Shown here piece after piece: positions 42,489-51,203 of a DNA stretch of 51,203 nt; within the stretch, counting starts at the first letter, position 1; each line of letters begins with the position of its first letter. Both the position numbers and the translations under genes were made by a program. The DNA is from Candidatus Eisenbergiella pullistercoris (GTDB lineage: Bacteria; Bacillota; Clostridia; Lachnospirales; Lachnospiraceae): positions 1 through 51,203 of the forward strand of contig DXDD01000176.1 of NCBI GenBank assembly GCA_019115665.1, given 5' to 3'. Under the pieces are notes generated by a model. It ran no database searches, was not told the DNA's origin, and saw only the letters and a list, made by a program, of their open reading frames with translations.

Positions 42489-43176
42489 CCGCTGTATCTC
42501 CTTCCCCGATATTTCCGTCCAGGATCCGGACGATCCGCTTCGCATGGGAGGCGATGCCCGCGTCGTGGGTGATCATGATGATCGTCCTTCCCTCCTCGTT
42601 GATCTCATGGAACAGCTCCATCACCTGGCGGCCGGTCTTCTGATCCAGCGCGCCGGTGGGCTCATCCGCGAGAAGGATGGCCGGATTGTTGCACATGGCG
42701 CGGGCGATGGCCACCCTCTGCTGCTGTCCGCCGGACAGCTGGTTGGGATAATAATCCTTTTTCTCCAGAAGCCCTACGCGCCGGAGCATTTCCTCCGCCC
42801 GCGCGTTCTGCTCCCGTTCCGGAACGTCCGCATAAATCATGGGAAGCTTTACATTTTGCAGAGCGGTCTGACGCTGCATCAGGAAAAAGGACTGGAAGAT
42901 GAAGCCGATCTCCCGGTTTCTGATCTTTGCCAGGGTCTTTTCATCCTGTTTTCCGATCTTCCGTCCGTCCAGCACATATTCTCCCGCCGTCGGCACGTCC
43001 AGGCAGCCGATGATGTTCATCAGGGTGGATTTTCCGGACCCGGAGGGGCCGAGCACCGCAAGGAACTCCCCCTCCTTCACATCCAGGTCGATGCCCTTCA
43101 GCACCGTGGATACCTCGCCGCCCACCTGATACTGCTTGACGATCCCCCGCATGGTGAGAATGGTTTTCTCCTGCAT
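42481..43176 (-). CDS. ABC exporter ATPase (MacB/LolD type)
   Basis: The 231-residue protein has Walker [14 protein letters not shown]-loop region FIFQSFFLM, signature [15 protein letters not shown], Walker [13 protein letters not shown] and H-switch MITHDAGIA. It powers the neighbouring permease. It follows the adaptor gene after 10 bases and overlaps the permease start, so the three genes are one operon. Confidence 0.96.
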   Translation of the reverse strand: MQEKTILTMRGIVKQYQVGGEVSTVLKGIDLDVKEGEFLAVLGPSGSGKSTLMNIIGCLDVPTAGEYVLDGRKIGKQDEKTLAKIRNREIGFIFQSFFLMQRQTALQNVKLPMIYADVPEREQNARAEEMLRRVGLLEKKDYYPNQLSGGQQQRVAIARAMCNNPAILLADEPTGALDQKTGRQVMELFHEINEEGRTIIMITHDAGIASHAKRIVRILDGNIGEGDTADA

Positions 43177-43186
43177 ACGCCACCTC

Positions 43187-44665
43187 CTACTGCTGCTCCA
43201 TGGACATGGACATCATCAGGTCGGCATAGGAAGGGGTATATACATAAAGCACCGTCTGTCCCGCCTCAAGGCCCTCGGTGATCTGCACCCAGGTTCCGTC
43301 CGTGGCTCCCAGGGAAACCGGCTGCTCCGTCACTTCCCCGGCCTCGTTCCTTATGTACACATAAGCGCTGTTGTCCTCATGGTAGGCCACCGCCTCGGAA
43401 GGAAGGGCGGGAACGCCCAGCTCCTGCTCCCGGATGAGGCGGATCTCCGCGGACAGGCCGTCGCGCACCTCCTCATCCGCTTCAAATTCCACGGTGGCGT
43501 CCAGATAGGAGACTTCATTCTCCACGGTGGCCGTCCGGGAGATCCGGGAAATGACGCCCTCATAATCCTTTCCCAGCGCGTCCACATGGATCTGCACCGC
43601 ATCTCCCTCCTTCACCTGGGCCACATCATATTCGCTGATCCGCACCTCGGCCTGCATGGTATCGAAGCTGGTCACCACGGCGGCCGCAGACGCGCTCGCC
43701 GTATACTCGCCCTCCTTTAAGGAAAGCTCCGTGATATAGCCGCTGATGGGAGCGGTGATGGTATAGTCCTCCAGGGACTCCTTCAGATGATCGATCTGCA
43801 GCTGTGTGGCCTCCTGGGACGCCAGCGCCTGCGTTTTTTCCAGGGTATCCTCGCTGGTCTGCACGTTCTGATCCACGGAAAGCTCCGCCGCCTCATAATC
43901 CCGCTCCGCGTCGGCAAGCGCCTCCTGCGCCGCGTTCATATCCTCATAATAGTCCTGCACCTCCTTCTGCGCCGTCTCCTCCGCAAGCCGCAGGCTCTCC
44001 TGCGCATTGCTCAGCGTGACTGCATAGGTTGCAAGGGCCTCGTCCGTGATCAGATGGTTTTCGTTCTGCTCCGCGGCCGAGTCATAGGACGCCTGGGCGG
44101 AGGCCACGCTCTGTCTGGCGGAAACCACGGACTGATTGGTGCCGTTCTCCAGCTCTTCCTTTGCCCGGTTGTAGGTCTCCACCGCCGTCTGGTAGCTTTC
44201 CTGCGCGTTCAGGAGGGCTTCCTGCGCCGTATTCAGCGTGGAATTCAGCCCTTCCTCCAGCTGGCTGTTCAGATTGTCCAGGCTGGTCCGGCTGTCCTTG
44301 ATATTGTAGGAATCCGTCAGCTGCGCCAGCTCCAGATTCGCCTCCTGCAGGGCGATGTTGTACTCCACCTCGCCGGAATCCAGCACGGCGATCACATCCC
44401 CCTCTTTTACATAGTCTCCTTCCTCCACATTCAGCTCCGTCACCTGAGCCGCCACGGCCGCGTAGACCGTGGATACCTCGGAGGCCTCGATATTTCCGGA
44501 AAATTCCAGATAGGAAACGATATCCCTGTTTTCCACTGTGGTCTCAAGATACCGTCCGCCGCCGTTTCCTCCTGCGGATACCGCAAAGGATACGGCCAGC
44601 ACGATCAGCAAGATGACGACGATCAGGCCGGTCAGCTTCTTCCTGCTCAGTTTCAGCTTTTTCAT
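43187..44665 (-). CDS. HlyD-family efflux adaptor
   Basis: The 492-residue protein has one N-terminal membrane helix (LTGLIVVILLIVLAVSFAVS), then a biotinyl/lipoyl-like and a long coiled-coil hairpin region (about residues 95-290) with many Gln, Glu and Ala, then a beta-barrel (ISGYITELSLKEGEYTASAS, EVRISEYDVAQVKEGDAV). This is the MacA/HlyD layout. It links the ABC pump to export. GAGGAG lies just before the ATG at 44665. It is the first gene of the exporter operon. Confidence 0.93.
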   Translation of the reverse strand: MKKLKLSRKKLTGLIVVILLIVLAVSFAVSAGGNGGGRYLETTVENRDIVSYLEFSGNIEASEVSTVYAAVAAQVTELNVEEGDYVKEGDVIAVLDSGEVEYNIALQEANLELAQLTDSYNIKDSRTSLDNLNSQLEEGLNSTLNTAQEALLNAQESYQTAVETYNRAKEELENGTNQSVVSARQSVASAQASYDSAAEQNENHLITDEALATYAVTLSNAQESLRLAEETAQKEVQDYYEDMNAAQEALADAERDYEAAELSVDQNVQTSEDTLEKTQALASQEATQLQIDHLKESLEDYTITAPISGYITELSLKEGEYTASASAAAVVTSFDTMQAEVRISEYDVAQVKEGDAVQIHVDALGKDYEGVISRISRTATVENEVSYLDATVEFEADEEVRDGLSAEIRLIREQELGVPALPSEAVAYHEDNSAYVYIRNEAGEVTEQPVSLGATDGTWVQITEGLEAGQTVLYVYTPSYADLMMSMSMEQQ

Positions 44666-44735
44666 AATTCTCCTCACTCTGCCGGCTCCTTTTTCCGGAT
44701 CCGGACATGCTTTCATGATGTTATTTATGCAGGAA

Positions 44736-44765
44736 GAAGCATTGCCCCCACCGGACAACGCTTCC
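44736..44765 (-). terminator. Possible terminator hairpin before the exporter operon
   Basis: GAAGCGTTGTCC and GGGCAATGCTTC (two G-T pairs) form a 12-bp stem on the minus strand, followed by TTCC but no true T-run. It lies between the small acidic gene and the exporter genes and might separate the transcripts. Confidence 0.4.
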
Positions 44766-44793
44766 TTCCCCTCACAGCTGTCAGTTTTTTCCG

Positions 44794-45060
44794 TCAGCCC
44801 TCCACGATCAGATATCTGCCGTCTCCCACGTCGAACACCTCGTCGGCCTCCAGCAGCTCCTCCAGGTCGGCTCCGTCCATGTCGATCCCTTCCTCATCGA
44901 AGTACTCCTGTACCTCCTCCGGGGAATCCACTACCACCGCCATGCACTCCTCCAGAAAGGCTTCCGCTTCCTCCAGGCTGGAGGCCACGTCCTCCTCCGG
45001 AAAAAGCTTTCCCTGGTTATCCAGGAAGCATCTCAGGACCGCATCATCGTATACCTGCAT
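44794..45060 (-). CDS. Small acidic protein, 88 aa
   Basis: The 88-residue protein is very acidic (DLEELLEADEVFDVGDGRYL near the end) and has no signal or membrane segment. The N-terminal part, YDDAVLRCFLDNQGKLFPE, is the only hydrophobic section. I associate it with uncharacterised short proteins of Lachnospiraceae. AAGGAGG lies upstream and it has its own promoter. No function is proposed. Confidence 0.75.
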   Translation of the reverse strand: MQVYDDAVLRCFLDNQGKLFPEEDVASSLEEAEAFLEECMAVVVDSPEEVQEYFDEEGIDMDGADLEELLEADEVFDVGDGRYLIVEG

Positions 45061-45098
45061 GGGTTTCTCCCTCCTTTCCGCGCAATTTTCTATACAAG

Positions 45099-45127
45099 AA
45101 TATAACCTCTGCCCCTGCGGGCTTCAA
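45099..45127 (-). promoter_or_regulatory. Predicted promoter of the small acidic gene
   Basis: TTGAAG (45127-45122) and TATATT (45104-45099) are 17 bases apart on the minus strand, 38 bases before the ATG. Confidence 0.7.
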
Positions 45128-45180
45128 CCCTTTTATAAAAATTTTATATTCGCGTCTCTTTCGCGGGGCATTGTTCCCCG

Positions 45181-45240
45181 GCGGGCAGCACCCTTTCCCG
45201 GATCATCGTTCATCGGCGGGCAGTACCCTTTCCCGGATCG
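45181..45240. repeat. 35-bp duplication across a stop codon
   Basis: GCGGGCAGCACCCTTTCCC (45181) and GCGGGCAGTACCCTTTCCC (45216) are 35 bases apart. The second copy encodes the last residues of the phosphatase gene (RERVLPAD) and the first lies beyond its stop. Confidence 0.85.
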
Positions 45241-46012
45241 CCTTCCACACCCCTTTTTCCGCCCAGGAGGGACAGGAAAACCGCGCGGCGGCCTTCACCT
45301 CCGGACGCGCGTTCTCCACCGCGCAGCTGTAATACGCCGCGCGCATCAGGCCGATGTCGTTGGTGTTGTCGCCGAAGGTCATGGTCTCCTCCGGCCGGAT
45401 CCCGAAGCGCTGCTGGATCCAGCGCAGGGCGTTTCCCTTATCCACGCTTTTATCCATGAAATCCACCCACTCCTCGCCCGCCACGCAGACCTGCACCCGG
45501 TCCTTCCAGGCCGGGATCAGCCTTTCCTCGCCCAGCCGCCGGATGCTTCCTTTGTGATAGACCGCGATCTTTAAGATCACCGCGTTTTCCTCCAGCACGT
45601 CCTTCACCCGGCGGAAGCGGTTGTGATAGCCGTATGCCATCAGATCCAGAAATTCCCGGTCTTCGGACTCGATCAGGCTGCCCTGGGGCGTGGAAACCAC
45701 GAATTCATAGCCAGGCCCCAGCGCGCGCAGCTGTCCGACGATCTCCCGGCAGACTTCCGGCTTCATGGGCGTGACCATCAGATCCTCTCCCCGGTAATGA
45801 ATATGCGCCCCGTTTTCCGTGATATAGCAGATCTGATCCGCCACATTCCGGAACACGTTGCGCACGCTGGGAAGCTGCCTGCCGCTCGCGGCGCAGAACA
45901 GCACGCCCCGGGCCGTAAGTCTGCGGATCTCCTCCTCCATCTCCGGATAAAGATCCGGCGTGGACTCCTCGATCAGAGTCCCGTCAATGTCCGATGCGAT
46001 CAGCCTGATCAT
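45203..46012 (-). CDS. HAD-superfamily (Cof-type) phosphatase
   Basis: The 269-residue protein has motif I ASDIDGTLI, motif II AASGRQLPS, motif III around DKGNALRWIQQRFG and motif IV FGDNTNDIGLMRAA. The cap is of Cof type. It hydrolyses phosphate from small metabolites, with an unknown natural substrate. The start overlaps the stop of the preceding HAD gene (ATGA). It is the last gene of the polyphosphate operon, and its 3' end is duplicated beyond the stop. Confidence 0.92.
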   Translation of the reverse strand: MIRLIASDIDGTLIEESTPDLYPEMEEEIRRLTARGVLFCAASGRQLPSVRNVFRNVADQICYITENGAHIHYRGEDLMVTPMKPEVCREIVGQLRALGPGYEFVVSTPQGSLIESEDREFLDLMAYGYHNRFRRVKDVLEENAVILKIAVYHKGSIRRLGEERLIPAWKDRVQVCVAGEEWVDFMDKSVDKGNALRWIQQRFGIRPEETMTFGDNTNDIGLMRAAYYSCAVENARPEVKAAARFSCPSWAEKGVWKAIRERVLPADER

Positions 46013-46740
46013 GTCTCCTGCCCTCCCGTTTCTTCCAGTGCAGCCGCCCCAGAAGGTTCCGTCTCCTGCGGCATGTTTTCCCGCGGCAGGTCCAGAAGCG
46101 AAAGCAGCTCCCCTGGCTTTCCGATCACGGCGTCCGCGTGATTTTCCTCCAGCTCCGCCCGGTCTCTGAAGCCCCAGAGCACGCCCACGGTAAAGAGGCC
46201 CGCGGCCTTCCCGGTCCGCATGTCCACGCAGCTGTCCCCCACGTACAGAAAATCCTCCGCCCGCAGGCCGAAGGCCTCCAGGATCCGGTATACGCCGGCC
46301 GGATCAGGCTTTCTTGGAATGCCCTCCGTCTGTCCCTGGATATGGTCAAAAAAGCCCTTTCCGAACAGCTCCTCCACCACGCGGCGGCTGTCCGCGTCCG
46401 GCTTGTTGGAAAGGACCGCGATCCGGATCCCCCTTTTTTTCAGCTCCGCGAGCAGAGGAACGATCCCGTCATAGGGCTTTACCTGATACATGCAGTCTCT
46501 GGAAAAGATCTCCCGGTACGCCTGATAGACCCCGTCAAAATGGGACAGCGCTTCATCCCCCGCCGCCAGCAGGGCCCGGCGCACCAACATGGCGGCGCCG
46601 TCCCCCACAAACCGTTTATATTCCGCTTCCGAAAAGGAGGGAAGCCCGAATCTCGCAAGCGCCCGGTTTCCGCACCAGGCAATGGACGCGATGGTATCCG
46701 CCAGCGTCCCGTCCAGATCAAAAATTACCGCTTTCTTCAT
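46009..46740 (-). CDS. HAD phosphatase, phosphoglycolate phosphatase-like
   Basis: The 243-residue protein has motif I IFDLDGTLADT, a cap with GNRALARFGLPSFSE, motif II AVLSNKPD, motif III RKPDPAGVYRILEAFG and motif IV LYVGDSCVDMRTGKAAG. This is the Gph/PpaX pattern. The likely role is dephosphorylating phosphoglycolate or another small phosphate, possibly clearing pyrophosphate. It overlaps maf by 23 bases. Confidence 0.92.
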   Translation of the reverse strand: MKKAVIFDLDGTLADTIASIAWCGNRALARFGLPSFSEAEYKRFVGDGAAMLVRRALLAAGDEALSHFDGVYQAYREIFSRDCMYQVKPYDGIVPLLAELKKRGIRIAVLSNKPDADSRRVVEELFGKGFFDHIQGQTEGIPRKPDPAGVYRILEAFGLRAEDFLYVGDSCVDMRTGKAAGLFTVGVLWGFRDRAELEENHADAVIGKPGELLSLLDLPRENMPQETEPSGAAALEETGGQET

Positions 46741-47326
46741 TTATCCAGATGCCTTCCGCCTTCATCTCCTGATACAGCCTTCCCACCGGAAGGCCGACCA
46801 CATTGTTGTAATCCCCCTCGATCTTCTGAATGTGCCTGGCAAAGAGCCCCTGAATGCCGTACGCTCCCGCCTTGTCCATGGGTTCTCCGGTCCTGATATA
46901 TGCCAGGATCTCCTCCTGCGTCATGGGATAGACCGTCACGTCCGTGCATTCATGGAAGCTCCTTCTTCTTTGTTCGCCGTCCCGGCTCCAGATCAGAGCC
47001 ACGCCCGTATAGACCTGATGGGTCCGCCCCTGCAGGGCGGAAAGCATCCTGGCCGCTTCCTTCTCATCCTGCGGCTTTCCCATCGGCTTTCCGTCCAGAA
47101 AGACCAGGGTATCCGCGCCGATCACGATCACGTTCTCTCCCGCTTCCTCCGCGATCTCCTCCGCCTTCTGAAGCGCGAGCTCCTCCACCTGCTCCCAGGC
47201 CGAGGCCCCCCGGCTTCGTTCCTCCCCGCAGGCAGGCTTTACCGTAAAGGCAAGGCCGATCCGGGAAAGGAGCTCCCTCCTTCTCGGTGAAGCGCTTGCC
47301 AGTATCATCTGATATTCCATCGTCAA
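46718..47326 (-). CDS. maf: Maf-family nucleoside triphosphate pyrophosphatase
   Basis: The protein has the Maf signature ILASASPRRRELLSRIG, the catalytic Asp in VIGADTLVFLDGKPMGKP, and GAYGIQGLFARHIQKIEGDY, then NNVVGLPVGRLYQ. It hydrolyses non-standard or excess nucleoside triphosphates to monophosphates. The first codon is TTG at 47326, with GGAG five bases upstream; an ATG two codons later (47320) is the alternative. The TTG overlaps the ppk stop. Confidence 0.93.
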   Translation of the reverse strand: MTMEYQMILASASPRRRELLSRIGLAFTVKPACGEERSRGASAWEQVEELALQKAEEIAEEAGENVIVIGADTLVFLDGKPMGKPQDEKEAARMLSALQGRTHQVYTGVALIWSRDGEQRRRSFHECTDVTVYPMTQEEILAYIRTGEPMDKAGAYGIQGLFARHIQKIEGDYNNVVGLPVGRLYQEMKAEGIWINEESGNF

Positions 47327-49482
47327 ACCGTCTCCGCATGCATCTCCGGGATGAATACCCGGCTGTCTTTTCCTTTGTCCTCTTCTGCCGCCGCCTCCAT
47401 GGCCTCCTGGCAGAACACCTCCTGGGCGGTCACGGGCTCCTTGCCCCTGCGGTCCACCTTCTCATAGCTGCCGTCGGAAAGCAGGACCTGCGCCTTCATG
47501 GTATCCGCCATCTGCACATCCAGGATATGGATCAGTTTCTCCTTCAGCTTCGGATCCTCCACAGGGAACAGAATCTCCACGCGGCGCTCCAGATTCCTGG
47601 GCATCCAGTCCGCGCTGCCGCAGTAGACCTCGCTCTTTCCCGCGTTCTCAAAATAGAAGATCCGGCAGTGCTCCAGGAAGGTTCCCACGATAGAGCGGAC
47701 GGTGATGTTCTCGCTCACGCCCGGGATCCCCACCTTCAGGCAGCAGATTCCGCGGATGATGAGATCGATCTTCACGCCCGCCGCGCTGGCTTCATACAGG
47801 GCCGCGATCACGTCCCGGTCGCAGAGGGAATTCATCTTCGCCACGATATGGCCCTTTTCCCCGTTTCTGGCATGCTCCGCCTCTCTGCCGATCAGGTACA
47901 GGAATCTGTCCTTCAGCCAAAGCGGCGCCAGGGAAAGCTTATTCCAGGACAGCGGCTCGGAATAGCCGGAAAGCATGTTGAACACCGCCGTAGCGTCCTC
48001 TCCGATCGCTTCGGAGCAGGTCATCATGCCGATATCCGTATACTGCTTCGCCGTGGAATCGTTGTAGTTTCCGGTTCCCAGATGGACATAGCGGCGGATG
48101 CCGTCCTCCTCCCTTCTCACCACCAGGGTGATCTTGCTGTGGGTCTTCAAGCCCACCAGGCCGTAGATCACGTGGCAGCCCGCTTTTTCCAGCTTTTTCG
48201 CCCAGACGATATTGTTTTCCTCATCAAAACGCGCTTTCAGCTCCACCAGCACGGATACCTGCTTGCCGTTCTCGGCGGCCTGGGCCAGGGCGGCGATGAT
48301 GGGCGAATTGCCGCTGACCCGGTACAGGGTCTGCTTGATGGCCAGCACGTCCGGATCGGCCGCCGCCTCTCTGACAAAACGGATCACCGGCTCAAAGGAC
48401 TGATAGGGATGATGCAGCAGGATATCCCCCTTCCGGATCTGGTCGAACACAGAGCCCTCTCCCATGAACTCCGGCACGGGCTGCGGCTCGTATTTCTCCG
48501 CCTTGAGGTGTTCAAAGCCGGAAAGGCCGTACATCTTCATCAGGAAGGTGAGATCCAGAGGCCCGTCGATCCGGAAGATATCCTCCTCCTCGATGGAAAG
48601 CTCCTTTTTGACGATGGCAAGCAGGCGCTTGTCGATCCCTGCCTCCACCTCCAGGCGGATGGCCTGGCCCCACTGCCTTTTCTTCAGCTGCTTCTCGATC
48701 TCCTTTAACAGATCCTCCGCCTCATCCTCATCGATGGTCAGATCCGCGTTTCTCATGATCCGGAAGGGATGGGAGCAGAGCACATCATAATTCAGGAACA
48801 GCCTGGAAATGTTGCGCTCGATGATCTCCTCCAGCAGGATCACCGCCCGGTTTCCATCCTCTCCCGCAGGGATCTCCACCACTCTCGCAAGGACGCTCGG
48901 CACCTGGACCGTGGCGAATTCCAGCTCCTTCTTTTCTCCCTTTTTGGAGAGCAGGGAACCGATATTCAGGGACTTGTTGCGGATCAGCGGGAAGGGCCGG
49001 GAGGAATCCACCGCCATGGGGGTGAGCACCGGATACACGTTTTCCTCAAAATAGTCGTCCACATAGGCTGCCTGCGCTTCGGTCAGCTCCTCATGCTTTT
49101 CCACCACCGTCAGGCCGTTCGCTTTCAGGAGAGGAAGCAGGGAGCGGTTGTAGGTGGAGTACTGCTGCGCCACCAGATCGTGGGTCACCACCGTGATCTC
49201 GGAAAGCTGTTCAGAGGCGGTAAGTCCCGCGATATCCCTTTTGGTATATTTCGCATTCACCATGTCCTTTAAGGACGCCACCCGCACCATGAAAAACTCA
49301 TCCAGGTTGGAGGCCGTGATGCTTAAAAATTTCAGCCGTTCAAAAAGAGGGATCTGTTTGTCCCTGGCTTCTGACAGCACTCTTTTGTCAAATAACAGCC
49401 AGCTCAGCTCTCTGTTGGTATAAAGCGAAGGATCCAGAAAGGACTTTTCCTCCGCCTCCTGCATTTTTTTCTTCTCTGCCAT
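47323..49482 (-). CDS. ppk: Polyphosphate kinase 1
   Basis: The 719-residue enzyme builds polyphosphate from ATP. The N-terminal domain starts YTNRELSWLLFDKRVLSEA. The two phospholipase-D-like halves hold VSVLVELKARFDEENNI, then GLKTHSKITLVVRRE with the autophosphorylated His, then YVHLGTGNYND and the second half with SLCDRDVIAALYEASAAGVK. Length is standard. GGAGG precedes the ATG. It sits 15 bases after ppx, so synthesis and degradation of polyphosphate are co-transcribed. Confidence 0.97.
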   Translation of the reverse strand: MAEKKKMQEAEEKSFLDPSLYTNRELSWLLFDKRVLSEARDKQIPLFERLKFLSITASNLDEFFMVRVASLKDMVNAKYTKRDIAGLTASEQLSEITVVTHDLVAQQYSTYNRSLLPLLKANGLTVVEKHEELTEAQAAYVDDYFEENVYPVLTPMAVDSSRPFPLIRNKSLNIGSLLSKKGEKKELEFATVQVPSVLARVVEIPAGEDGNRAVILLEEIIERNISRLFLNYDVLCSHPFRIMRNADLTIDEDEAEDLLKEIEKQLKKRQWGQAIRLEVEAGIDKRLLAIVKKELSIEEEDIFRIDGPLDLTFLMKMYGLSGFEHLKAEKYEPQPVPEFMGEGSVFDQIRKGDILLHHPYQSFEPVIRFVREAAADPDVLAIKQTLYRVSGNSPIIAALAQAAENGKQVSVLVELKARFDEENNIVWAKKLEKAGCHVIYGLVGLKTHSKITLVVRREEDGIRRYVHLGTGNYNDSTAKQYTDIGMMTCSEAIGEDATAVFNMLSGYSEPLSWNKLSLAPLWLKDRFLYLIGREAEHARNGEKGHIVAKMNSLCDRDVIAALYEASAAGVKIDLIIRGICCLKVGIPGVSENITVRSIVGTFLEHCRIFYFENAGKSEVYCGSADWMPRNLERRVEILFPVEDPKLKEKLIHILDVQMADTMKAQVLLSDGSYEKVDRRGKEPVTAQEVFCQEAMEAAAEEDKGKDSRVFIPEMHAETV

Positions 49483-49497
49483 GTTTTCCTCCCTCTG

Positions 49498-51048
49498 TCA
49501 AATGAACTTTTTCTGCCGGATGACGGGCCGGACGCTGAACACCTCTTCAAAGAAAGCCGCCTTTGCCGAGAACAGCCCCTTCTCCAGGGTGATATCCTCC
49601 GTCGTGTTCACCGTGATCACCAGCTGATTGTCCTTCAGAGCGGTCTTAAAATCCCGGAACTTCTGCTTATGGCTGCGGTCCAGCCCGTTCGCCACCCTGA
49701 GGATCGCCGTCAGCTTGGCGATGGTCAGATAGGAAGCATGGTCCATGCCCGCCGGCAGGCCCATGTTTTCATAATAGGCGAACGCCTGATGGTTGTAGCG
49801 GACCACGTTGGCGACGATCTCCCGCTCCCTCTGGGAAAGGCCGATGATCTCCGTGGCCATGACGATCTGATAGGAGCATTCTCCCAGATTCACCATGCTG
49901 ATATATTTTCCGCAGTCATGAAGAAGCGCCGCGATGCGAAGAAGCAGCCGTTCCCGTTTCCCCAGCCCGTGCAGCTTCCTGCAGCTGTCAAAGATCGTCA
50001 TGCAGATATGCTCCAGGGTCTCGCCCCGCCGTCTGCTTCCCAGGAAGCGCTTGCTGATGTTCCTTGCGCAGGCGACGATGTCCTGGTCAAAATCGTGCTT
50101 CGGCACCAGGATCTTATTTCTCTCCGCGTATTCGTAGGCGATGCCGTCGCAGAGGGTCACGCCGGGCGCCCAGATCAGCTTCGCGTCCATCAGCTGCAGC
50201 ACCCGGCCGATCAGAGCGGCGGAGATGCACACCAGCCGGAAATTCTCCTCCGACACGCCGAAGTGGGCCGCCGCCTCCTCTCTGGCGTGGGTATGCAGAT
50301 ACTCCATGAACCTGCCGTAACCCTCGCTGTCCAGATATCCCGCCCGCTGGGAGCCGGCGATCTTCTTCTGCAGCAGCATGGACACATAATCGTCCACCAC
50401 GATGATGTTTTCCACATCCCGGTCCTTCAGGTACATCCGTTTAAACACGGAAAGCTGGCTGTCGATCATCTCCTCCAGAAGGCTTTCATACCTGGAGGGC
50501 CTCGCGTTCAGCTCTCCCAGAAGCTCCTGCAGGCGCAGCACGCCGATCCGAAGGTTCTGCGTCGCCACCAGGGTATCCTTGTCGAACAGGGAAAGCTGGA
50601 TGCTCCCGCCGCCGATATCCAGGATGGCCGTGCCCTTTTCGATGATCTTTCCGAAGTCCTCTCCCTTAAAGGCGATGGACTTGTAATCCAGGAAGCGCTG
50701 CTCCGAGTTGGCGAGCACGCCGATCTCGATCCCGGTTCGCTGGCGGATCTGATCCAGAATGATGGCCGTATTGTCCGTTTCCCGGATGGCGCTGGTGCCG
50801 TAGGCCTGATAGCTCTCCACCCGGTAGGTCTTCATGATCCCGGCAAATTCCCGCAGGATGCAGCACAGCTCATCCACCTTTTCATAGCTGATCTTTCCAT
50901 GGGCGAAGGTGTCGTTTCCCAGATCCAGCCTGTGGCGGATGTGGTCGATCTCCTTCATCCCCGTTTTCGGCGAAAACTCGAATATTTTCATGGCAAGCTC
51001 GTAAGAGCCCACATCGATCGCTGCAAATGTTTTCAAAATTCTCTCCAT
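49498..51048 (-). CDS. ppx: Exopolyphosphatase/GppA-family phosphatase with HD domain
   Basis: The 516-residue protein has the ASKHA fold of Ppx/GppA: FAAIDVGSYELAMKIF (phosphate loop 1), ILDIGGGSIQLSLFD (loop 2). The C-terminal HD-type domain holds LLRIAALLHDCGKYIS. It removes terminal phosphates from polyphosphate or hydrolyses pppGpp. The ATG at 51048 has only AGGA nearby; a TTG four codons later (51036) follows GGAGAG at the ideal distance and may be the true start. It begins two bases after the DUF815 stop. Confidence 0.93.
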   Translation of the reverse strand: MERILKTFAAIDVGSYELAMKIFEFSPKTGMKEIDHIRHRLDLGNDTFAHGKISYEKVDELCCILREFAGIMKTYRVESYQAYGTSAIRETDNTAIILDQIRQRTGIEIGVLANSEQRFLDYKSIAFKGEDFGKIIEKGTAILDIGGGSIQLSLFDKDTLVATQNLRIGVLRLQELLGELNARPSRYESLLEEMIDSQLSVFKRMYLKDRDVENIIVVDDYVSMLLQKKIAGSQRAGYLDSEGYGRFMEYLHTHAREEAAAHFGVSEENFRLVCISAALIGRVLQLMDAKLIWAPGVTLCDGIAYEYAERNKILVPKHDFDQDIVACARNISKRFLGSRRRGETLEHICMTIFDSCRKLHGLGKRERLLLRIAALLHDCGKYISMVNLGECSYQIVMATEIIGLSQREREIVANVVRYNHQAFAYYENMGLPAGMDHASYLTIAKLTAILRVANGLDRSHKQKFRDFKTALKDNQLVITVNTTEDITLEKGLFSAKAAFFEEVFSVRPVIRQKKFI

Positions 51049-51050
51049 TC

Positions 51051-51203
51051 CTAAGCGCCGCAGCGCTTCCTCGTTCCCGACAGATAATCCACAAACTGCT
51101 GGGCCGTTCTTCCGGACAGCCCGCCGTGGAACAGCTCCCACTTGTTCGCCTCCGAAAGCAGCTCCTCCTCCGGCAGGCTGATGCCGGCCCGCGCGGCAAG
51201 CGT
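51051..51203 (-). CDS. DUF815-type AAA ATPase, C-terminal end (partial)
   Basis: The last 50 residues lie at the window edge: [20 protein letters not shown], then [20 protein letters not shown], ending TRKRCGA. This is the characteristic C-terminus of the DUF815 ATP-binding proteins. The P-loop and most of the gene lie outside. The stop TAG is two bases before the ppx ATG. The function of DUF815 proteins is not established. Confidence 0.75.
   Translation of the reverse strand, partial: TLAARAGISLPEEELLSEANKWELFHGGLSGRTAQQFVDYLSGTRKRCGA

Overview
The window comes from a GC-rich member of the Bacillota, class Clostridia, most likely Lachnospiraceae. The grounds are gene content and order: a YesM/YesN-type two-component pair, a cysE-cysS-mrnC-rlmB-sigH cluster behind a tRNA-Cys T-box, an apt-rel-MBL-hemZ-hisS-aspS cluster, CIRCE-controlled groES-groEL, strong GGAGG ribosome sites, and several TTG starts. 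I see no tRNA, rRNA, CRISPR array, IS element, phage gene or replication origin. Most genes lie on the minus strand.

Region 1 (1-9.7 kb) is accessory carbohydrate biology. It opens with a 5'-truncated sensor kinase and a response regulator whose frame is broken exactly at an A_AAA_AAG slippery heptamer. A GNAT gene and a DUF234 remnant follow. Next is a fucose cluster on the minus strand: zinc dehydrogenase, aldo/keto reductase, FucU-type mutarotase and GH29 alpha-L-fucosidase, facing a divergent AraC regulator. The cluster has no isomerase, kinase or aldolase, so an oxidoreductive fucose route is possible. Region 2 (9.6-14.9 kb) holds a membrane-anchored GH20 hexosaminidase coupled to a corrinoid adenosyltransferase, a protein resembling the MetH reactivation domain, and a lipoprotein.

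Region 3 (15-22.4 kb) is a T-box(Cys) operon: cysE, cysS, mrnC, rlmB, an SGNH lipoprotein with pentapeptide repeats, sigH, and an esterase with a barstar-like N-terminal domain. Region 4 (22.5-33.7 kb) is housekeeping: aspS, hisS, hemZ, an MBL hydrolase, rel, apt, groEL and groES. Region 5 (33.8-45.1 kb) has a PhnP-like MBL hydrolase, a repeat-rich gap, an ABC-F ATPase, a PHP phosphoesterase, a HAD phosphatase, a membrane acyltransferase, a secreted protein and a MacAB-like exporter. Region 6 (45.2-51.2 kb) is a tightly packed polyphosphate operon: DUF815 ATPase (partial), ppx, ppk, maf and two HAD phosphatases.

The most unusual content is between genes. Two arrays, at 8.3 kb and 35.0-35.4 kb, share the same 53-bp period and the same TACGG-N27-CCGTA geometry although their other bases differ. 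Two families of dispersed palindromes are present: a double-hairpin element with three copies, and a MITE-like element with GTAACAGTTCAGCC ends. Many 33-89 bp tandem duplications occur, several of them straddling stop codons.
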